DNA of 64,000 nt from Luscinia megarhynchos (GCA_034336665.1 JAPFBE010000002.1:17028906-17092905), one strand, 5' to 3'. Positions 12,456 through 26,019 are shown, numbered from the stretch's first letter. Numbers and translations are program-made. The notes: a model not told the origin generated them from the sequence alone.

Positions 12456-15400
12456 CTCTGTGACAAGTAGGGGCCAGGATAACCTTTTTGTCCTGTACCT
12501 GAACAAGTGAGTCCTGACCGCTGTGGTGGTGCCAGCTCAGCAGGGGTGTGCAGAGGAAGGCAATTTTAGGATTTCAGAAGCATTCTTCAAAGAGAGTAGG
12601 TGTGCAAATATCTGAAGGGTGTTGAGCACCCACTGTGGCACAGGCATACTGCTCATCAGAAAATCACTGCAAGTTTTTGTGATGTCGTTAAACTGACCAG
12701 ATGTCCTGCCAGTGACTGAGAAGTTGCTTTAGCCTGCATGGGGAGAGCAGATACCTGTTGCAGAGATTCCTAGCAGGTTGAGATGGCCCCTTTTCATCAC
12801 TTTTCGCCACTTTTCATCTAAGGACAGAGATCCTTAGCTGTGCAGGGTCAGGGATCAAGGTGCCATGGCTCCTGTACAGGAGTCTTTATGGCTTCTCCAT
12901 GGAGAACCCTGGACCATGCAAAGAAACTCGAGGCACACAGTTAGTTGTTGTACAGAGTGGATAAAAGAAAAGGAGGCCCAACAATAGCAAAGTATCCAAA
13001 ATATTTTCTTGATCAGGTTTTGCAAGCAGAAGTATAAACATATGTGCATGAGTGAGAATGATATGACAATGGATTATGACTGTTTTTGAGTCTTTACCCT
13101 CAATTTCCTCTTGCTTACACTCTGAAAAGCATGCATGTGGATTAATGTCACTCATACATCCAGATTGAGAAGCTATAAACAGCTTTTGGACATTACAAAA
13201 GCAGTTTTTACATTGATTTCAATGTCTTATTGGTGTTAATTTATTTGTATGTGATACTAAATACTTGAAATCAACCCTTTGGGTAGCTTCCATGTGAGCA
13301 ATTTGTGCTGAAAACGAAAGGCAAATGGAATGGGCTTTTGGGGGAACAGGGAGGGAGAAAACCACCAAAAATGGCAAATCAAACAAAAAGCCTCAAAACC
13401 AAAACAAAATACTGGCATCTTTTAGTAAATACGAAATTCTTTTGCACTCTTTACTCTCTGAATGCTGGGGTACTGGAGAGGGTAAGCAATCAGGAGTGAG
13501 ACAATACTTCCATCGTTATTATTTACTATAAATGCCTGTTAAATTTTTATTTATTGTCAAGCTGAATGTAAAACACCATGAAAATAAGTGAGTCAAATTT
13601 GCCAGAAAATCAAAACACCTTTGATTTTGCACTGATGATGGTGCAAGTAGTGGTCCTGTTGTGTCTGGGGTCTGACTCTCATTTATGCTGTTCTGACATC
13701 TCAACAAAGCTCTAGCTTGGGCATAAATGTGTGCCAGAGTTGTGTGAAAAGGCCTGAGTAATGTACAAAGAGACTGGGATTTATGATTTTCCAACCTGAC
13801 AGTGCCCTTTAGGCTAACCATGAAGGAACTCTGCTTGGTCTGCCATCTCTGGTTAGTAAGGGTTACTTTTGTCACTTATTGAATGTATAATAGGATTTAG
13901 AGATGGATTAAGCTAAATGTTTTGGCTTTAAAAGACTGCTTTGTTTTGTTTTTCTTTAGTTTCATGGAACAAACCTCTTTTCTGCCTGCACAAGAAAGGT
14001 TGAACTGTTTAAACAAAACCTAATGAAAATTCCTTGAATAAGGCAAAGATACTGCAGTTCAAATACGCTCATTCTGTTTTTGTGGTGATGTGGCATCATC
14101 ATGACTAGAGTTTGTTGTTTGTTTTTCTGACTGATGTGTAGCCAGGCAGAGATTTTAACTTAGAAGCTTAAGATTTAGACTCTCAGCCCAGGCTTTTTTG
14201 GAGAATCATTATCACTGCAATTCAGCAAGGAGATGTTTTATGGATTAAATAAACCAACAAAAATAAACAGAGAGCTCACAGTATTTTTTTGTGTTTGCAA
14301 ACCCGTGACATTTTGTTTTTCATATCTATATTAAGCATGTGATGTTGAAAGTTACCATAGGTCAAAGACTTTTTCTTATTTCCTGAAGGATTCCAATACT
14401 GCATTTCCTTTATTTTTTTTTATAAGGGAGTAAAAGCTGCTTCAGACAGAGCACAAACAACCATTTTCATAACTTTTCTAAATTCAGAGAAATATTGATA
14501 CAATCAACTAGGATATGTCTTCAGTGAATTACTGGAGCATATTTACTATGGCATTAATCCTGTTCTAGTGCAGTGCTTTCAACTGAAAGTTTTTTTCTCT
14601 AGTTGGGACTGAATTAGTCTGGGCTAAATTTTGTTTACTCTAGAACTTGACTGTGTCTGGAGAAGAGAGAGAAGGAGACATTTCTTCATTTGAAAGATCA
14701 TGTACATGCACATAATTCACTTGTGCCAGGAAGCTGATCCCTCTGCCCTGAGTTCCTGCTGCCTTGCCATCACCCACTGTACCTTTTCTGATCCTTTCAG
14801 TGCTAGGAGGGGCCCTAGCAGATATGGCAAGGTGCTGTGACCTGTGCCTGCCAAATGATTTGTCAGATCAGGCAAATGATTCCTGTATCTGTGCCTCTGT
14901 AACCTCTGGAAGGCGTTTTGATCTCGTACACAATCCGGGGAGTTGCTGCATTTAGACTGAAACAATCACAAGAAAATACAAACCAGAACCAGTGTGTTAT
15001 TCAAATGAGAGGTCAAATTACCCCCACTGATGTAAGCAGGGTTGCCAAGGTCTAAACGAAGACACAACTTGGCCAGAGGTCTGTTTCTAATGTGAGGTTT
15101 GAAGGCTGGTAGGTCTCGTGTCTAATATCAAACAGCTGTAAGTCAGAACCAGCTCCATTGAAAAATACACACGCATTTCCAAAAAAACCTTCCCCAAACA
15201 AAAACATCAAACCCAACAACCCTGAATCTTGATATATTATTTAAACTTTGCCAGCCTTAAACTATGATTGCTCATTGTTGCCTACTATTTTACTTTGAGT
15301 TCCCTGTATGAGGCTATTTAGGTGCATTAAAGCATGCTAAAAGATTTCATATAATGCCCATACTGCTTCTCCTCCCTGCTCTCTCTCACACACACGCACA

Positions 15401-16400
15401 AAGCACTTTACTAAAGTGCAAGCCCAGTTCTTGTATCATTTGTACCCCTATAGATCTGTGTCAGCTTCTCTTCATTTGCATTTAATAGCAGAAAGCAAAC
15501 TCTGGACGTGAATTTAGTGAACTGTTAGCGTGAGCAAGGAGGGAGGTCATTTATTAATACTTACTTTCATTTTGCTGTGCTGCTTTTGGTGTCCTAAGAC
15601 TACATGAGAAGACACTGTTATAACTATAATCACTCAGGAACTCAACTACAGACAAACATAATAAATGAATACATGGCTCAGAAATTGTTAATGGCCAGCA
15701 AAGTATTCTTTTTCTGAATTACTGCCAAGTTTCAAAACTGCATGTGTCATCTTATCACGTACTATACATTAAGTGTTGGTCATGTAAGTCAGATATGCCC
15801 TATGGGTATTTTAAATTGCAAACATAACTTTTTGAAACTCTATTGTAATGGTTTTTATTTGGCTTGGTTTCTAAATCAACATAGTTTGTTCATACCACTT
15901 CTATTGCTTTTTCCTTATCCTGTGCCGCTTCTAAATTCTTTATCTGAACAAGATACAAAGATCAAGTAATTTGTTAGGTAGCTGAGCATCTAATGCTGTC
16001 TAAACTCTATAAAATCTGTAGTAAATTTATGGTATGTACCTTTTCTTTTTTTTCATGTATAACCAGTATAGAAGTGGAGCTTAAAACAGCATAGAAGTTA
16101 GTAATGAAAGAAGCATGTTCTTTTTTTTTCCACCAGGTATTTGCAATAATAAACTTAAACCATTAAAGATAATAATGGCCTAATAAATAATAAAACATAT
16201 GAGTTTAGGCATCTTTCCTCTGCTGTACAATTGTGGTTTTACAATTCAGCTGATGCTGTCCTATAACATAGCTCTTAGTTTGGATGCAATCTCTTGTACA
16301 ACATCTTTGAGGTTTCAACCCACTGCAAATCTTCCCTCCTGCTTGAGACTAACTGGACTGTAACAATGCCTGATGACTATTTTGGTTTCTGTTTTCTTCC
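12456..16400. other. Non-coding DNA, no gene recognised
   Basis: This is AT-rich unique sequence. It contains an A/C-rich patch near 13357-13408, another at about 15178-15222, a short CA-rich run at about 15385-15401, and an octamer word ATTTGCAT at 15474-15481. Frames such as 13519-13875 minus have no recognised domain and no splice support. I see nothing else. Confidence 0.55.
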
Positions 16401-16405
16401 CACAT

Positions 16406-16473
16406 AGTGACAGCCTCTATGAACAGTTGCTCCTGAAATTCCCAAGTCACCAACAAGAATGTGAGGACGTCAG
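16406..16473 (+). other. Possible exon start upstream of CR1 (weak)
   Basis: A long pyrimidine tract ends in CACATAG at about 16401-16407, a strong-looking splice acceptor. The frame then stays open for about 100 codons, including the peptide DSLYEQLLLKFPSHQQ, and continues through unique DNA into the CR1 element at 16588. The best downstream donor I see is weak (CAG/GTTGCA near 16473). It could be an exon of a long non-coding RNA, a retroelement-derived exon, or chance. No family is recognised. Confidence 0.12.
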
Positions 16474-16587
16474 GTTGCATGGTGCACCAGAACCTAATTG
16501 GGCTGGTTCTACCTTGGATGCTATCTGTTCAGGAACTTTTGAGAACATTTTGGGAAGAAATCATTTACAGTGGGAATTATTTATGGA

Positions 16588-16789
16588 AATATTTACTGCG
16601 AGGGTGGTGAGGCACCAGCACAGGTTGCCCAGAGAAGTTGTGGATGCCCCACCCCTGAAACTGCTCACGGCTAGGTTGGATGGGGCTTTAAGAAATCTGG
16701 TCTAGTGGAAGGTGTCCCTGCCCATGGAAGGGATTAAATCATCTTTAAGGTCGCTTCCAAACCATTATATGATTCCATAATTCTATAGT
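16588..16789 (+). mobile_element. CR1 LINE 3' fragment, plus strand
   Basis: This is about 200 bp of the CR1 3' end. It opens with a TTTACTGCGAGGGTGGTGAG block, then a CACAGGTTGCCCAGAGAAG block and GGTTGGATGGGGCTTTAAG. These are followed by TCTAGTGGAAGGTGTCCCTG and the terminal GATTCCATAATTCTATAG tail. All are hallmark CR1 3' phrases in sense orientation. It is severely 5'-truncated and mutated, so it cannot be active. The frame at 16373-16705 crosses its 5' boundary, so part of that frame is CR1-derived. Confidence 0.93.
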
Positions 16790-19668
16790 TTTTCTTCTGT
16801 GGTCTTTCTGAGTACAAAAAGCAGAAGATACTGATATGCAGATGAAAGCTTTGAAGGGAAATAGATAGAATTATCTCTGAGAGCTACAGGTGGATAAATG
16901 GACCAGCAAAGACATATATTACATACTAATATTTCTGTGAAGTATAAACAAACTGTGAGGAAAACACAAGTCTAGAAAATAGAACTGCAGCATCTCAAGA
17001 CAGAGATGATTCAAGTAGTTCTTCCAGCCATTCTATTTCAGTGAACTGTTGTATATATAAATCTATTTATGCTGGAAATTGGAGAGGGCATTTTTTAAAA
17101 AAATACTAGTGTTATCCCAGGAAATAGAAATGAGATTCTGAAATTAGTTATTAAAGATCATGCTTTAGGGTTTAAGATAGCTTGAGTTCCAAGGGGCCAC
17201 ACATGATTTAATTCTGGGAGTCAAATTAACATTCTGTTGAAATGGCTTTTGCCAGACAGGACACTATAGCACTTGTCTGCTTTTAGCTAAGTCGAGAAAA
17301 ACAAACCCTATTTTCATCACTCCTTGTCCACAACACCTTGGATTCAAGATTTCTTTGCAGCACAGGTAAAATGGGATGCTGCTGCCACAGGGACAGGTGG
17401 GTTTGGCTGCTATGTCACAGTTATGATGGAGACTCCCAAGATACCTGTGGTCTTGCTGTCTCTAGAGGAGCAGCTCAGTACAGGGATCTTCTCTGGCTGC
17501 AGGAACTGACATCAGTCTGGCTGCTGGGGCACTGCTGCAGGCAAAAGAGATGGAGAAGAAAAACTCATGTCCCAGGCATCTGCCTGCTTTAGGTATGCCT
17601 GGAGTGGTCTTGCTTCAAGAAAGCAGATAGTCTGGGCAAATAGAAGAGTGCTTTTGATGGGTGATTGAATACTAACACAGCCTGGTCTTTAATTTGTAAT
17701 CTTAACTAGAAATTCAAATTACAATTGGCTAGAAACTGCTTACTTAAGAGAAGAGTCAAGCAAGACTCATGATCCTCTTGCAACGTTGGGAAATATGTCC
17801 TTAATATGAAAGAAAAAAAGAATTCATAAGTACCCTTTCCCAGATTGACTCCCAGTGAAGATCTCAAAATATTTTTCCTAATTTTTTTTCTCAAAATATA
17901 TTTCACCTTGAGAAAAATATGGAGCATGCCCATTTCCTATGTGCTAAGACTTTGGAAGTTAACAGCCTTTTGACTAAAAGCCTAAAACCAAACCATCAAA
18001 ATGTGCTTAAAGTAAGAGGTATGCTGAGTGGTTTTCTAATTTACTTTGAATGGGGTTCACTCTTTCCCCCAAGAGATCTCCATCCCACATAATAAGAAAA
18101 GGAACCAGCAAAGAACTGAGAAATGGTGTCCTGATTGGAAACTCACACTTCTACATGTACCAAAAAACTGGGTGGACAGTTAAATCAATCTAAAATAATT
18201 TCAGTACCCAGAATCCAGCTCTTGGTGAAAAGACATTAGATCTATATTTTTAATATCTTCAATATATTGTTAATTCTACTAATAATTTTCTCAAAATTTG
18301 CCCTTTTGAAAGAAAATGTGCCAGTTATAGGTGCTATTTTTTGTTTTCCATGTAGCATAAACTCAGTCAGCTTTACTCAGACTGAAGTAATTTTCAATGT
18401 TCACCTTTTTTTTAATATCTTTATTACGTAACAAAATTCTAGTATAAAATAGGAACATGTATCATTAATTCTCTGAGTGGATAAGAAACTTGTCCTATAT
18501 TAAGCTATCAGAATTGAAGCAAAATCATTAGGGAAGTAAACAGTCATCTTCCTACTGAGAATCCACTGTCTGATGTAAGGAGGATGGGGAGCTGACATTC
18601 TGCTTACATTCCTTACATGACTTGTGGAAGGAGTGCTATCCAAGCAGAGCAAGAAATAGGTACTGGTATAAAACTTTGCTAAAATTTAGACTTCCAGGTG
18701 TGTTTATTTTGCCAACCCAGCATCCTCCCCTTTCTTCTCTTTGCTATTATGGTCTTCCACCCTGACTTAGCTGCCTTTTAATATATCAGCTGAGTCTAAC
18801 TTAATTTATTTGGGTTTCTTATCCACACTTTACCATTTGTAACTTGTGATATACCTCTTGTGGTAATGTATGAGTGAACTATAAGAAAGAGGTATTACCT
18901 CCTCCTGTTGTGGGCTAAGGGCTCAAGTTATGCTCTCCCAGACTTTCCCAGGGCTCCCTTTCCCTGTCCCAGTGTAAGCATTGCTTGACACTGGCCCCAA
19001 GAATTTCATCTGGCCTCCAACCTCCCTGCTATAAGTGTTTCAGTGACCCCCAGGAGAGAGGACAGTGTGCAGTCCTTCTCTGCAAGTGGGAGAAGTGGCA
19101 TTGTCCTCCTACCAGAAAACACAGTCACCAAGCAAGAAAATGGGGGAATGACTGTTTCTGAAACTTATTAAGATGCTATGTTTGGGCAACATACATTTTA
19201 TTATAACTGGATCTTACTATGAGTAATATTTCCTAATTAACCACAGGGATTCATGAGCTTTGCAGACTGAAAGACTGAGCGTAGGAAATGTCCCAGGTCT
19301 GGTTTTAATCAAATTTATGTCCTTACGAATTGCTTGCTTTTGCAAAAAGTTTCAGGAGCAGCTAGTCTGAGGAATTACCCAGGGGGTGTAAAGATACTTC
19401 CAGTTACATACTTCAGACATCTCTGGAGCTCTACCTGTCTTAGTTAGAAAAGAACTATCTCCACAGAACTAGAGCACACTCCTGAGTGGACATGGGAGTG
19501 GTGGATGATCTCATTACCTCTATCCTCCTTAGATCCAAAGCTTTTCAAACTCACTGGGGACTGTCTTCCAGTCCATGTAGACCCTGGTGGGTCATGAATC
19601 TGGAAACTGAACTTTTGCACACAGATGAGGATGGAATTGAAATACTGAAAACCTTCAGCTCCCAAAAA
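16790..19668. other. AT-rich non-coding DNA, no gene recognised
   Basis: This is unique sequence with no splice-supported coding frame. The stretch at about 18900-19120 is GC-richer and pyrimidine-rich but matches no repeat or gene I know. Confidence 0.55.
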
Positions 19669-19670
19669 TA

Positions 19671-19716
19671 GGTGTTTTTTTGTTTTTTGGGGTTTTTTTT
19701 GTTTTGTTTTGTTTTT
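19671..19716. repeat. T/G-only low-complexity tract
   Basis: This is 46 consecutive bases of only T and G on the plus strand, including a GGGG block between T-runs. It is the strand-reversed counterpart of the A/C-only tract at 3191-3299 and probably has the same origin. Confidence 0.85.
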
Positions 19717-22420
19717 AAGGATTCCTTAATGGAAAATACTTTTCTTTTTGAGGAGTGGATCAAGCAGATTTTGACTGTGCACACGCACAGACACACAGAC
19801 ACACCAGTGAAGGACTGAGGGGCTATCAGCACATGCTGTGTATTAAAAATGTGGCAGCAAAAGCTCTGTAGATAAGTACAGGGGGGACCTGTGTGTACAG
19901 ATGACAGTATCAAGGAGGGAAGAGAAAGAAGAAATTGGAGCATGGCTACTAAATGTACCCTGGGTCACGATGGGACTGTGTGTCACTCAACATCACAGCC
20001 CTACACGGGAGAAAAAAGGCAGCTTTTAGCAGAGATAGTGTACAAGAAGGAGTGACTGGAGTACACATTTTGGCATCTTTCTTTCTCATGGCAAATTTGT
20101 GTAAAGAAACATGTCACAGCTAGGAGATGTACATGTTTTTCTAGCTCGTGGCTATTCTCCAGCTAGGAATATACTGTTTGTGAATATTAGGGAGTGGCTA
20201 CTTCAGGTAAAATTATAGTAATCTGAAACTTTAAAAAAAATATTCTGGATTTTTTCTTCTCAAAACCAAACCAAAACAAGAAAAAAAAAGCCCTAGAGAA
20301 AATACTTTTTTTTTTTTTTGCTTACTTCTATGTGGGGATAAACTAGAGATTCAAGTGCACTGTTGTGATGCTGTCGTGGAGTCACTGATGGCACCAGAAG
20401 CCAAAGTGTCTATGTTTATGTGGCTGTGCCAGTGCTCCAGTGCTGTGAGGAGCTCTGTGTAGTGGGCACCTGCTGAGCCAAAGATTTGAGATGAATAGCA
20501 CCCATATTGATTTGCCTATAATGGAGTGGAAAAGAAAAATGTCCAGGTTTTGTTGCAGGTATTTTCATGGGGTATTAAATTGGTGGATTAGTTGCAAACA
20601 GCAGTACTGATAAAGTCTCCTGTCCATCTTGATGGTTGGGCCTTTCTATTAAAATGACACATAAATAACCTATTATGTCCCCCACCCATGGAAATTCAAA
20701 TGCACCTGTCAAGTTGATAAAGCACTTGCCTGGAGGGAAGCATTGTTTACATTTTCACTCCATTCTTCAGAAAAAGTGAGATTCTAATTATTTTTCCCAC
20801 TGTAAATTAATGCTGACTATGATGGTTAGCATATCTCTGTATTGTTATATCTATGCAAAAGTTAAATAATAGAACTGATCCATCATGTATTATGCAAAGT
20901 GCATTTTTATGACAGGCTTCCCTCTGATCTTATTATGGCTTTCTTCACAAATACTTACTTTTATTTTTTTTCCTAGCAGCTGGGGGAATCTTTGTTGACT
21001 GCTGGTTCAGAAGTTGAAATCTGTCCTGTGTGAAAAGAAAAATGCAATTTACATGTTTATCGGATGCTGAACTCTGCTATATTCCAAGAAGGAAAAAATA
21101 AGGATGTAAGACTATACTCCATTAATAGTAAACTTTATTATAATAGACAATTGGTCACAGTAGACTAAACCATTTTTTCTAAAAACCAAGCACACCAAGT
21201 TGAGTAATGCAATACAATTATTTCTGGATATCTTAGACAGTAACTTTTAATTCAGGAAAAGTAAACTGGTTAAGGTAAAATCAAATGCGAACAGAATCTT
21301 TCTTGCATGCATACAATCAAACCACACCTCTGCACTGAACTTTAAGCTGCACCATAAACCATTTCTTAGAGTTCCTAGCAGTCATTTTTGCTTTGTTTAT
21401 AAATATTTTTTTGTATGTTTCATGGTTCTTGCTTGAACTGAAGACAAAACTGCTTAAACACCACAAAGGGACTTGTTTTGCAATAGTGTGCTACAAGTGG
21501 AAAATATTATTGTGAGAAGAATTCTTGCTATCTGGTTTCTTAACTGAAGCAGGGAAGAAGACATTGCTGAGGGGCTCTTGGTACACTCAGAGAGCTTTGT
21601 GAGACAGCCTGATCCTGCAAGTGACTTTTGCAAGTGTGGCAGTCCCAACTGGTTTGCATATCCTGTTGAAGGTTCATGCAAACTTTCCTGAACCTTTAAC
21701 TCTCTGCCTCTACTTGCTACACTGGATTTCCATTCCTAGATTTCTAGAGAAGCATCAATTCCAGGCATGGTTAAACTGTTTGCAAGAGCCAAAAATAAAA
21801 CCTTGGCACAGGAAAAAGAAGGTGTAAACTGACAGGGAAATACTTTAGCAATTGAGGCACTTTTGGCTTAATTTCTGATGAGCTTGCAATTGGGATGTTA
21901 GTCCTATGGAGGCAGAAAAAAATATCCTTGGGATGAAGAAGGTAGAGGGGATGAGATGAGAATGGGAAATGTCAGCCTTAATCACAAAAGGAATACTCAA
22001 ATCTTTGCTGTCTTCCTTTTCATCTTTCCTTTCTTTTCTGTAACAAAACCAGCATTGCTTTAACACCACAGCTTACAAAAATATGTCAGGCCCTTCCACT
22101 CTCTACTGCCAGGAAGGTGTTTGTGAAACCTTTTTCTTTCAGTTCTTCCTCCATGGCCTGTTTCTGCAGTGTTCTGCAAGAAAGCATCCAATTGCTGGTG
22201 ATTATTTGGAAAACCTGATGAGATAATTTATGGACAGTTAAAGCAGGTAGCCACATAAATGTCTTCTGATCTCAACACAGGCTGGTAACTCCTTGTTTGA
22301 GAGCAGCCCATTTCCACCTGTCTCTACAGTGCTGAAACAATGAAGCTGCAGTGTGAGAGATTCTAGATACTTCTATGGTAATTGTTTGCTAATAATTAAC
22401 ATCTGTCTTGGAGTAGTCAG
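19717..22420. other. Non-coding DNA with simple repeats
   Basis: I recognise no gene. There is a short CA-rich patch near 19778-19805 (ACACGCACAGACACACAGAC), an A-rich patch at about 20263-20290, and a 14-T run at 20306-20319. A strong-looking acceptor (TTTTTTTTCCTAGCAG) at about 20973-20988 is followed by only 17 sense codons, so at most it would be a terminal or non-coding exon. Confidence 0.55.
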
Positions 22421-22427
22421 TGTACTT

Positions 22428-22456
22428 ATTAGGGTTACTGAATAAGTAACCCTAAT
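22428..22456. repeat. Perfect 12-bp inverted repeat with 5-nt loop
   Basis: ATTAGGGTTACT (22428-22439) and AGTAACCCTAAT (22445-22456) are perfect reverse complements separated by GAATA. Each arm carries a 9-bp piece of the vertebrate telomere motif (TTAGGGTTA / TAACCCTAA) in head-to-head orientation. It could fold as a hairpin in single-stranded DNA or RNA. No gene is adjacent. Confidence 0.9.
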
Positions 22457-22459
22457 CAG

Positions 22460-25350
22460 AGAAAAATTGCAGTGTTTCTAAAAGAGGATGACCACCCTTC
22501 ATGGATGTTCACATATGTTTTACTAAAAGTGCCTAAATTTGCTTTTCTCTTTCATTTTCCTAGCCTTTCTTCTATCTGCTTCCAAAGAAAGCTGGATCTA
22601 AACAGGCAAACTAGGAATATTTTGGTACTTAGTAAAACCTTACAGCAATTTTGCTATTGTTTGAATTTAAAAAAGGAAAATAGAAATTAAAATTCAAAAG
22701 ACACTTTCCACAAGAGCACCGTTCACACTATGCTCAACCCCTCTAGCACAAGGGGTTGCACAGAAGGAAATTTTCTGAAGCTGAAGAAGATGCAACTAAA
22801 AGCCACTAGTCCAATGTATTTTAGTTGTAAGTTCTCTTCTGATTTACTGTCCATGTAATGATACAGATTAAAAAAAAAAAAAAAAAGTTATTTAGCTGCC
22901 AGGAAAAGATCTGTCCACCTGATATAAGTCACAGGTGAATAAAAACCTGTCTCATTCCCAGACACACATCTTGAATACACAAGGTCTTGGACAAATTGAC
23001 TGAAATCTGTGAACAGGGACTTGTTTCTTTTAAATATCTTTTCTCTACATTTAATCAGTTCCAAACAGTAAAAATAAAATGCTCATTGCCAATAAATTAA
23101 TTGACAAACTTAGGTCATTTGTTTTGTTTACATACTGCATTGTTGCTTACAGATTGGTCAGGGTTATTTTCACAAATTTTTCACAGAATGTCTTTTGTGG
23201 GTAAACTTTATCCCATAAGATGAACTGCTCCATGGATCTATTTACTATTTGTTGTTTCTGGTGTATTTTTGGTCACCAAAGTCATATAGTATTATTCCTG
23301 CTTTCTGACTGCATTACATTTGTAAACACATGAGTAATGAATAACAAATGTTGATGAGCAGATAATGAATAGCAGACACTCTTATTTACACAGATATGCC
23401 CTTGTATGCATTAAATTCCTGACATCCATAGGGAAAATAACTTCTCCTAAACACTTTTGTATATAAAATCCTGTGTTTATGAAGTTACTGAAGATGCTTT
23501 CTTAAGTAACTGATTCCAGCATCCCTTATAAAATCTGGGAAATGAGGCATGGAGAGAGACTTCTCTTGCCCATCTGAATGAAACCCACTCTAGGCTTGGG
23601 ATATAGCAGGATTCTCTGGAATAGGAAGGGTATGTATTTTATCTCCTTTCCTTAGGGCAAATCAATGGACAAAGACACAGCTATGCACAAGGAAATGCAA
23701 GAAAGCTGTGGCCTTTAATTTTTACTCACTAAGGTTTTTGCTGCCTTGAATATCAGTTTTCCCTGACTTAATTCTTGAGATGACTTTTTTTCCCCAGATT
23801 TATTATTGTTTGGATGAGAGTATTTCTTCAGTTGTATTTTTTTTTATGGGTGACTGAAGTGTGGACACTTAAAACCACAAAAGATTTAGATCAGAAAAAA
23901 TGGGATGGTGAGCAGCAGATTACACAAGCAGTGTGTGCAGTGTAGCTAAAGAATATGCGGCTGCACTTTGTAATATCTAAAAGCAGGAAATGAAAATCAT
24001 CCCCTAGAAAAGATCTGCATTGCTGCTCACTGGACATACCCATAAATAGGATGCTATTTGCAAATCAGAAACAAAAAGACCCACTGCTGTTTCCTAGGCT
24101 GTGATGGTAAACAGCTTTCCATAAATCTATTCTGGGATTTCTCCTTAGTAATTTACAAAGAGGTTATTTTCTGTATATGCCTTTTTTCACCGTTTACTCT
24201 GCCCATGTCTTTTTGTTAAATAAATCAGGAAAGACTGTAACAGCAATGCTTTAGGCAGTCATAATCTGACTGAAAGAAACAATTCCTGGACCCTACTGGT
24301 CCGTTATGTTCATAAATAGGATGATCTAGAAATTAGTTATCTCTCTGCAGAGTTACCAGGAGCCCACAAAGGCCTCTGCTAACTCATGTGCCTCTTTATT
24401 ACCCCAGGAGTGAGAGCACACACTGCTGTGCTACCAGAGCTGCACTTGCATGAATGTGTGTGAGTGCTTTGTGTGTGTAAGGGTTAAATATGAGGAGCTT
24501 TGGTGTGGCTTTCTCGTGGTGGTATGATTTTTGGCAATTCTAATAGCCTTTCTTGTTCGTGCCTTTGCTTGCCATGTTTCCAGTTTTATGATTTATTAAT
24601 TTTCACATCTTCTCAAGTGCTGCATCCTTCCTACAGTGGCTTGGAGACTTTCCCCACTGTCACTGAGGTCCAGTGATACCCTCACTGGAACCTGGACATC
24701 ACCAAGGTGCCTTTGACACGGACAGGAAGGATGGCTTTATGTATTTCCACGTAAATTCTTTTATTCATTTTACCAGAGCTGCTGGCAATGTTTTTAGCAA
24801 CAGTTTGTCAGAAATGGGGTTTGTAATGCTTGAGGGGTGCTGTGCTTCCCTCAGAGGTTAGCACTAGCCAGCTTTTGTTCTTTTAATTGTAAAGCTACAC
24901 TGGTTTAACAAAGATTGCCTCCAGGACAGTAATTCCCATATTTACAACTCTTACCGCAGAAAATGCACTTCCCATGTCTATGAAAGTTACTTGAAGTAAA
25001 TACAGCATCCTTGACTTTTGATTCCTTTTTTTTTTTTTCTTATAATTTCAATGCTTTTTTACTCTTTTGACTAAAGTTTACAGCTTGTAACTTTTGGTAA
25101 TTATTTATCATGACCAGCGTTCAATTCCATGCATTCTCAACTGGTTGATTTGGTCCCTTTTACTAATTTTATGCATATTTTTTGAATTCTATTTTCAAAG
25201 AGGATTTTTATACATTTTGCAATGCACGAGCCTGGAATTGATTCACATGACATTGCTAAGAATGATGCTGCTGCAGTTAAGAATCAGTACCAATCAAGTG
25301 TTTGGACACATATATATATTTCTCAACTTTTTAAAAAGAATTTTTTCATG
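22460..25350. other. AT-rich non-coding DNA, no gene recognised
   Basis: This is unique sequence with a 17-A run at 22870-22886, scattered T-runs (for example 25026-25038), and a TG-rich patch near 24457-24480. No frame shows domain content or splice support. Confidence 0.55.
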
Positions 25351-25375
25351 CTGGTGTCTTTTTTAAAGACACTAG
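25351..25375. repeat. Hairpin: 11-bp stem with T-loop
   Basis: CTGGTGTCTTT (25351-25361) pairs with AAAGACACTAG (25365-25375) around a TTT loop, with one G-T wobble. It is short and AT-closed. It is too small for a microRNA precursor unless the flanking bases also pair, which I do not see. Confidence 0.7.
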
Positions 25376-25658
25376 AAGTCAGTCTTCCTCTCATTCCCAT
25401 TGTAGCTCAGAAAATATGAGGAAATATTCTTTCTTCTTTCACAAAAGCTGTCAAACAATAGAAAACATCATAGTACCTTTACACACAAGTATGGTATTTT
25501 CTGTACCCTGACCTAGGAAATATTGGTTATATTAATTGTCTGTGCTTCAGTTTAATATATTGCAAATATGAATTTATCAATATATTAGTGTTTAAAATGT
25601 GTTCTACTTCAATAACATATTTCTCTACACTTGGTGTGGCATAGTACATTTATACAAC

Positions 25659-25694
25659 AAAATACATTTGTATTTGTACTTACAAATGTATTTT
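25659..25694. repeat. Perfect 14-bp inverted repeat with 8-nt loop
   Basis: AAAATACATTTGTA (25659-25672) and TACAAATGTATTTT (25681-25694) are exact reverse complements around TTTGTACT. It lies 290 bp from the 25351 hairpin. The stem is all but closed by A/T pairs. It may be an extruding AT-rich palindrome. No transposon termini or target duplication are evident. Confidence 0.9.
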
Positions 25695-26019
25695 TTGTCT
25701 TTTTTCTGGGTTACGCACTGTAATTTCCAAAGTGTTGACATAATTTACTTTTTTTGTAGGAGAAATGTGTTCCACTCTTTTAAAAACCTGTGTATTTTTA
25801 CGTCACAGTGTACGTTAAAATGAGCTGTGATTGAAATAATTGTTGTCAGGGAAGAATGTATTAAAATTATTAATAAGACTTAAACCCACATGAGAGTTAC
25901 TGAATCATCTGCTCTGACCTAAATTCATGACCCTTCCTCCCAGTTCTTCCCTTCTCATACTCACACGAAAATAGGAGGGCCAAAAAGAAAAAAAACTGCC
26001 AACATAATAAAGGCCAGTG

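Noticed and set aside
20973..21052. Strong acceptor TTTTTTTTCCTAGCAG
   Set aside because: Only 17 codons follow before a stop and there is no polyadenylation signal in a convincing place. It could be non-coding, but I cannot support it.
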